Shown here piece after piece: positions 47,501-55,800 of a DNA stretch of 64,000 nucleotides. Both the position numbers and the translations under genes were made by a program. The notes under the pieces were generated by a model that was given only the letters and a program-made list of their open reading frames with translations, was not told the origin of the DNA and searched no databases. The number at the start of each line of letters is the position of its first letter. The stretch's first letter is position 1. This DNA is from Castor canadensis (taxonomy: Eukaryota > Chordata > Mammalia > Rodentia > Castoridae), in NCBI RefSeq assembly GCF_047511655.1, contig NC_133400.1, positions 6,654,001 through 6,718,000 of the forward strand, written 5' to 3'.

Positions 47501-50500
47501 AGAATCCTTCCCAGCAGGGGGTGGAGTCAGGAGAGGCTCCCTGGTGGAGGTGACACTTGAACTATCCCTTAAAGAATGGGTAGAATTCCACTGCAAATAG
47601 ATTGGGAAGCTGGGGTAGGAGACGGGGCAGGGGTCCAGTTCACCCTCCCAGGAAGTCTGGAAACAATGGCCTGGCGGTGGGAGAATGCAGAGCAGTGGGA
47701 ACCAGAGGAGGCTGGGGTGGGTTAGGATGCAGGGGTACTGGATTACTAGGCTGCACTGGCGCCAGGCCTTTGAACTTCATTTGCTGGGCAATTTAAAACT
47801 TTAGAGAGGAAGTGGGGGGGATGCAGAGCTCAGGACATAGTGACATTTCATTTAGTAAACAGAATTGATTCCAGAAACACCCATTGTACACTGACTGCTA
47901 CAACGATGGAGTTGGAGAAGACACATTCCCAAGAAATTCTCACTCAGTTCCTTCCTGTGTATATTTTTAGAAAAGGAGGCTGGCCCTCGGAGCTAACGCC
48001 ATTGAGCACTAGGTGTGCTGAACACTGCATGGTACTGATAAAGCACTGAAAGCAGGAAGAACACTCCGACTAGAAACATGGTCTGAAGACAAAAATATTA
48101 ACATAATGTACACTGCTGGTTAACAGCAAAATAAAACAAGGTCTAGACAATACTTAAAGGCTTCGAATTTCTTACCAAATGAAGTGCAAAGGACTCGGAT
48201 ACTTGTGGCCCTGCAGATCCATTTCTCAACTAAGAAAACTGAGGCACAGAGGCTGGTGTCTTGTCTTAAGTCACACAGCTAGTGAGCAATCATCAATTCA
48301 AAAGCCGCATCTCTTAATCAAGACTGGACACAGCAACAGAGTCTGTTTGACTATACCATCTGATCCTTGCTACTAAAATAATACCTTTAGAAATGTGCTT
48401 CCATTGGCCAGGCATGCATGGTGTCTCACACCTGTAATCCCAGCTACTTGGGAGGTAGAGATCAAGAGGATTGTGGTTCAAGGCCAGTCTAGGCAAAAAG
48501 TTAGTGAGACTTCATCTCAGTCAATACACTGGGTGTGGTGGCTCGTGCCTGTGGTCACAGCTATGTAGGTAGGAGGATCACAATCTGAGATCAACCCTGG
48601 ACAAAACTGGCTTGGGGGCATGGCTCAAGTGGCAGAGCACCGTGGGGTTGACCAGGCTCTGAGCTCCTGCTTCCAAACAGGATTTATTAAACACCTTGAG
48701 GGGTCCACGAAGTGGGGACTCAATAATAAGCAGAGCAGTTACGATCCCTCCCCAAGGGCTGCGTGTGACACGTGCCAGTCGTGTGCTTGACCTTGGTCAG
48801 GCGCAAGCCTTGGTCCCTGCTGCTGTGAAGAGAAGATCAGGATTCATTCCTTACAGAGCTGCATGCCATTTTAAGGCTGGTAAGGCCCCCAGCACGTAGT
48901 AGGTGCCGAAGGCAGGCGCCCTACAGAGCTGAGACGCTGCAGATGGGGGTCAAGACTCCGTCCTAGCTGTACTTACAGGCAGGTCTCTTCATTTCAGCGA
49001 GCCTCAGTTTCCTCAGCTCGAAGCTGGGGATCACAGAGTCCTCCCCTCCTAGGGTGGGCAGTTTAGAGGAGGCATCTGGCTGTACCCAAGCACATGAGGC
49101 TGCTGAAATGATGGTGCAGGAGTCCTGGGGACAGGAAGCTTGCCTGGAGTCCCTGAGCCCACACACACGGGTTCTCAGTCCACTCTAGGGCCAGCCTGTC
49201 CTTCTCAGGTCACTCTCTCTAGGAGTCACCACCCACAATTCACAATTGGGCCCCATGGGGGCTTGGCCTGAAAGACTGGATTCTTTTTACTTGAAATGTA
49301 AACTCGAAGCCCAGGCCTCCTGTCTCCTATAAACACACGGCTGCAGAAGCCTGGGGTGCTGGGGGCCCCGGAAGATGTGTCTCTGGAATCGCTCACAGCT
49401 GACACTGGACTGTGGGGTTGAGATTAGAGAAGAAGCCACTGAGCATTCCCCACCCCAGCTCTCTGGAGTCCCCAATTAGCCACATTCCTTCTGAAGAGAC
49501 ATTGTAAACAGACGTGCTCCCACCCAGGGGCTGCAAGAACTGGGTCAAGTTTGATATTTTGGGAAGCAGAAGAGGCACACGCACACACAAACACACTTCC
49601 CAATACTCAAATCCTGGTGGGACGACTTTCCCCTTATTTAGATTTAGAGAAAGGAGTGTTGGTATATACCCGGCACCCAGCTTCCCCCGTTCCACTGCAA
49701 TCTTCGTTATTATTATTATTACTATTTAAAGTATTAATTTCTGGTCTCTGCTGAAGGCTACAAGCCATTTTTTCAATCTTTTTGATTTCTTGCCTCAAAA
49801 TCTTTTCTTCCTGGTTTGGCATAAAGTGAAAATTCTCCATGCTGGGTGCACACTGGAGGTACCCGGGAGGAAGGATTTTTTTTTCTTTAAGACAGGGTCA
49901 TGGATGTAGCCCAGGCTGGCTTTGAATTTGCAGTTCTCCTGCCTCAGACTCCTGAGTTCTGGGATTGCCCGACACTTTTTAAACATTACAGAACACTGAG
50001 GCACTGCTGATTCATTGGGTCCTGGGGCCTGGACAGTTGGGCTTGGGATACACTGCAGAGGGGCTCTCTGGCCTTAGGGAGCTCAGGCGTGGTTGGGAAT
50101 TGTTCTGGAAACATCGATGTTCTGCCCTGGGTGATACTGGGCATCAGTGTTCACAGCCCTGTGAGGATCCTCTGGGATTCTGATGGAGGCTTAGAAACCA
50201 CTTTTTGAGAAATGCTGCTGTGTATGTGTGTCTGCAAATCAGAGTCTGATTTCCTGTGCATGCCCTCGTCTACACTAGGCACAGTGGAACTTAGTATCTT
50301 TGGTTTATATTCCCACCGTTAGACAATGGGGAACCACTGAGAGTTCTAGAGGAGAGGAGAGGTCTGGCTGTGCCATGCCCGTGTTGGCAATCTGGCAGCA
50401 TTGAGAGGATTTGGGAGAAGAGATGGAGAGAGACTGACAGGAAAAACAGAGCAGAACTGTACAATGGTTAGGACTTGGGATTCTGATTTTGGACAGCACT

Positions 50501-52786
50501 GCATTTAAATCTGACTTCCACCACTTCTTAGCTGTGTGCATTTGGGTAAGTTACTTGGTCTCTCTGGGCCCCAGACCTTCATCAGTAGACAGTAGTATCT
50601 TCATCAAGAGAGTGAAGTAGCTGGGTGAGAAAACCTTAGGATGTTTTCAGCAAACTTCCTCTGCAGCAAATATTGGAGAGTTTGGTTGGGAAAGCATCAC
50701 CTCTTTCAAACCAAAGCAATGTCTACCTTGTCCTACCATCTTGGCTCCATGAAGACTTTCCAAGTGCCCCTGGGCCAGGTGCCTTGCCCAGTGATGAAGA
50801 TACAGAAATTTCACCAGGGTCCCGCACTCTGGGGCCTCCCACATGTGCTGAGCTGTGCAGAGCAGGTGTGTACTGCAGACCCCTCCCTGCCCAGGGCAGG
50901 GGAAAGAAGGAAGGACAAGGAGTTGGGTGTCATTGTCACACTCTTCTTTTTAGTTAAAATGAATTCTTTCAGGCTGCTCTTTTTTTTTGCGGGGGGAGGG
51001 TACTGGGGTTTGAACTCAGAGGTTGGTAGACAGGCACTCTACCACTTGAGCCACTCCACCAACCTAAGCTGCTCACCTTGTGCAGTGAATTTTTAGTTTG
51101 AACAGTTACTGGACCCTTTTAGAAAGTCTAGACAGGGTGGAATGAGTTTCCTCATGTGCATTTAGCCTGCTCAGGCATATTATGGACCTGAGGACAATGA
51201 TCTAGCTCAGTTGTCCCCTGATGACTGTGTCCCCTGATGTGTGGGGGTGCCTCTAGGTCCAGGCATATAATGGAGCCCCTTAAGCTCCTGTAATTTCTGG
51301 TGTTGGCGTGTTCTGGGCCAGGGCAGTGGGAGAGTTGCGTACTTTACCTCAGGATGGCTCAGGTTCAAATCCCCGCCACAGCTCAATGATTTTGGAGAAT
51401 TCACTCAACTTCCCTCAATTATGTGTTCCTCTTTATAAGACAGCACAAGAGGAGCACCTATGCAGAGTCAGCATGAGCCCCGGAAATAGACCACGGGGGA
51501 CCTGCCAGTCAAGAGCACCAGGCCCCGCGGAAAGGAAGCCACTGGTCCTTTGCCTTTCCTGAGCCTCATCTAGAAGAGCATTTATTTTACCCCAAATTAT
51601 TGGGAACTTCTGTTTATAAAAGGCTTGGGGATGCCATCACTCTGTAGTGATGTGACAGTGGCCAGCTCTTACTGAGCTTGTGCTATGTGCCAGACACTGT
51701 ACAGAGATCTTCACAAATATTCATTCATTTAAACCCATCTGCAAACCCATGGATTATGCTACTGATCTCTCCACAGATGGGGAGACAGAGACACAGAGAG
51801 GGTCAGTAACTTGGCTAAGGTCACACAGTTTGAGTGCATATTAGGTAGGATAGGGGAACTGGGATTCAAACCTAAATTTGGTGATGGGTGACTTTAATCT
51901 CAGCACCTACAAGGATCAGGCACTTCCTAGACGGTCTCGTTATCATTTCTGACTATGACAACTTCTAACTATTATGACAGCTGTCAAGGAAATGATGATG
52001 AGGAAACTGAGGTTGAGGGACCACAGCTCACCTGTTCTGAAAGGCAGGGACTAAGAGAGAATCTCACCAAGCCTGCAGCACTTGGACACAGATTTGCCCT
52101 CTCTGTGACCTTGACCCAACCTGGACTTCTTTACCAATCTGTCTCATTTGAGACACAGAGTGACATAAACCAGTTTGAGGGCCCAAAAGAAAGAATTTAC
52201 TGTGCCCTTTAAAGGCAGATACTTGAGCTCAAAATTCTGCCTTATCTGTGGTACTTCCTCACTCTGCCTGACACCCAGGCATCTCAGTTTCCACTCAGGG
52301 AGGCGAATTCCATTTGGTGCTGAGTGCCCGGCTCGTCCCTGCCCACTGGGTACCAGGGGCCTGGCTCCTCCCTGCCTGGTGGGCACTGTGTTCAGTTTTG
52401 CTCTTTTCAGCTCTAGACTCTTCCTATTTGATCCATGCATATCCGAGTCCACAGCCTGTAATCGCCCATGTGCTCGTGCTGTCTCACTAAGAATTCAGAT
52501 TCTTTTGTCAGATGAACTGAGAAAGAACCGTGGCCACCTTTCCAGAGAGGTTGTGTTTGTGGTGGGTTGGATGAGGCCCTGCCCAAGATGTCCACGTCCT
52601 AGTCCCTGGAACCTGTGAATCAACCACCTGACATAGCATAAGGGACTTCAGAGGTGTGATTTGGCTAAAGATTTTGAGAAGGAGACTATCCTGGATTATC
52701 TGGGTGGCCTGATGTTATTATAAAAGTCCTTATAAGAGAGAGGTAGGAGAGTCAGAGTCAGAGAAGGGGTTGTGACAATGGAGAGA

Positions 52787-52836
<50 letters not shown>

Positions 52837-55800
52837 ATGCTATGCTATTGGCTTTGAAGACAGAAATGGAGCCACAAGTGAAGGAGAACAGGCAGCTTCT
52901 AGAAGATAGATACAGGAAAAGATTCTCCTCTGAGACCTTCAGAAGGAAATGCAACCCCACCAACACCTTGACGTTAGCCCAGTGAGGCCCATTTCTGACT
53001 TCCGGCCTTCAGAATCAAAAGAGGATAAATCTGGGTTGTCTTAGGCCATGAAATTTGTGGTCATACTTGTTACAGCAGCAAACTCATCATGGTCTCACCA
53101 TCTCTGATGGAGAAGCTGTGAAGTAAGGCCAGGCCATCAAACCAATGGTTGTATTTGCTCTCCCCGACTGTGTGCATCCCAGGCCCATTGCGAAGCAGTG
53201 TCCCCTGCAGCCATCTTGGAATCTTGCCTGTTAAAAAAAGAGTGTTCAGTTGCCAGTTTCTATGGCCAAACCAAAAGACTCAAGAAAATGGTAACAGAAG
53301 GGAATTGAGGTCATATAGCTCTAACCCTGCTCATGCCTCTGTTCATTTACTATGCAGACCTTTCCAGAAAGTGCTAAGAAGTCTGGCATTTTGCTAGCAC
53401 AGAAGATACCGAAGAGAAGAAATGTGGTCCCTGTTCTTAAGTTTCTCACTGTCCATTGAGACAGAAAAACAGACACTAAAAATACACGGCAACATGCCTG
53501 TGATCCTGGCTACTTGGAAGGCAGAGATCAGGAGGATTGCCGTTTGAGGCCACCCCAGGCAAATAATTTACGAGACCCTATCTCGAAAATACTCAACACA
53601 ATACGGGGTTGGCAAAGTGGCTCAAGTGGTAGAGTGCCTGCCTAGCAAGCATGAGGCCCCGAGTTCAAACCCTAACACCACTCCCCCCCAAAATACACTG
53701 CAATAAAGGTAATGCTACAGGCCCAGCAAATGGTACTGTGTGGAACAAAACCTCCCCAGGGTGGGCCGAGAGCAGAGAGGAGATGTGATGCTAGCTTGAA
53801 CTGAATTGAGATGTGCTGTAAGAAAAAAAAGACATAGCTTGAAAGTAAAACATCTCATTTGCAAGTTTTTTTTTTTTTTTTTTTTTTTTTAGAAAGACAA
53901 AGCATTTTTGCTAGTTGAGTTAAGGGTGGCTATACAGAGAGATTCCTAGCATTGAATTTGCAAGTTTTTATATTAATTTAATGTTGAACTGATAATTTGG
54001 GGTATATTGTATTAAATAAAATATATCATTCAATATAAATATATACTATTACAGCTAATTTTATGTTTATTTTTACTTTTTGAAATGTAAAAGTTTCATC
54101 TGACTTGAGTGCTGTTCTAACAGAGGAAAACTGCTGTGTCCCACCCAAGCTCCCTTATGGCTGCTTTCTGCTTTAATGCACAGCTAGGATGAAGCCAGAG
54201 CCTCGGCCTGACCACCCTGGACAGACACATCAACAACAGCACAAGATCTAGTTAGCTGTCTGCCCATGGAAGATGGCAAACTGATTGTGCTTGACCAGGG
54301 CTCAAGGCTGGGTCAGAGACTAGCCTCTGCTGGGTACCTGCACAAGTCACTTGAGCAAGTCACTTCCGCTCTCATGCCTCAGTTTCACTCTGTCAAGTTA
54401 GGAGGCTTGAGCTACAGAGGGATTTGCACTTGGGAGCACCAGACGACTTGTGAAGACCTGTATAACCAGCTCCACCCCACTGTCTGAACTGGGGGCTTTG
54501 GTGGGGAGGTGCAAAGAATTCATGTTGCCACTCAGTGCCCAGGTGACCATGACACTGCAGGTCACAGGACCCTCTTTTTGGAATGACTGCTCTGGAGGAT
54601 CTTTGGGGTCCATTCAGCTGCTCAGGTTCTAGGATTTTTATTTTCTAAGAAGTCCAAAGATTTCCACATAGTCATTGTGCTTGAAGTGGAAAGAGAAGGA
54701 AGACAGCCTGGCCAAAAGTTCTGGTATCCCAGAGCGCAAAGGGTTGGCGTCATAGGCTCTCTTCTTATAAATAAATTAATAGTAAGCATAAATGTGTTTG
54801 TTGCAAAAAGATTTACATTTTCAAATATAATATTTATACCTATTTATATTTCTCAATATAAAATATTTATATCTATCTTTTATAAAAACTTAAGGGAAAT
54901 AGACTCAAGTATTAATAGCGCTTAAGAGATGGAAATACAGCTCTTTGGTTCCCTCTAATTTGTACTTACAAATATTGTACATAATATACATACACGCACA
55001 CACGGACTTATGGGGTGACTATTATCTTGGTAATCAGGAAAACTACATGGAAAAACTATCCCTTCTCCCCAGCAAAAAAAAACCTTCTAAGGTGAATCCT
55101 TGGTTAAAAAGTTCCACCTGCCTTTTCTCGCCACAGACATTCATCATCCTCTCCTCATAGATAATGTCCACAGCCCAGCTATAGACAGACAAAAGTGCCA
55201 TGTGTCTGGAGCTGCCCCAGGCACTGTTTTCAGAACTGAAAACCCAAGATCTGAGAACCAGGGATGGTTCTTCAGAATCTAGATGGATGGTCCCAGGAAA
55301 GTGGCAACCCAGACAGGAGACAACAAGTGAAATAACTGAGGAAGAAGCGGAGACACCAAGCCCCTGCTGCCTAAGAGGAGCCCTATTGGCTCCGCAGGTG
55401 TCAGCATGCTGAAATCACACCTGTGAGTGCCTGGGAACGACCACATCAGCCTCTGCAATGCTCTCCACGCATGCATGGCATGAGCGGTGCTCACACACAC
55501 TTCTCCTGGCGTGATGAAGTTAATTTAGGATGCAGACATTTGCAAAACACCAAGCATTTGGAATGAACTGTATTTTGAGGAAGAATCCCATTGCGTGTGG
55601 CCACTGGAGCCTTGCCAACACTCCTGGAAATGGTGAAAACTACTCTCCTTGGAAACTGAGTTCTGATGTGTAAAGCGCACCTAAATCATCACAGAGAATG
55701 TATCTAGGTTATGGATCATTTTGTCCCTATTACTGTTTTCCAGACTTTTCAATAAGGAAAAAAGACACCCATCTAAGCATAGAGGAGCCAGTAGCTTATA

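Larger units (their letters stand above)
46499..53098 (-). other. BCO1: BCO1 intron 2
   Basis: 6.6 kb. Holds two MaLR LTRs, three SINEs, MIR pieces and a (GA)n tract; no other gene. Confidence 0.92.
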
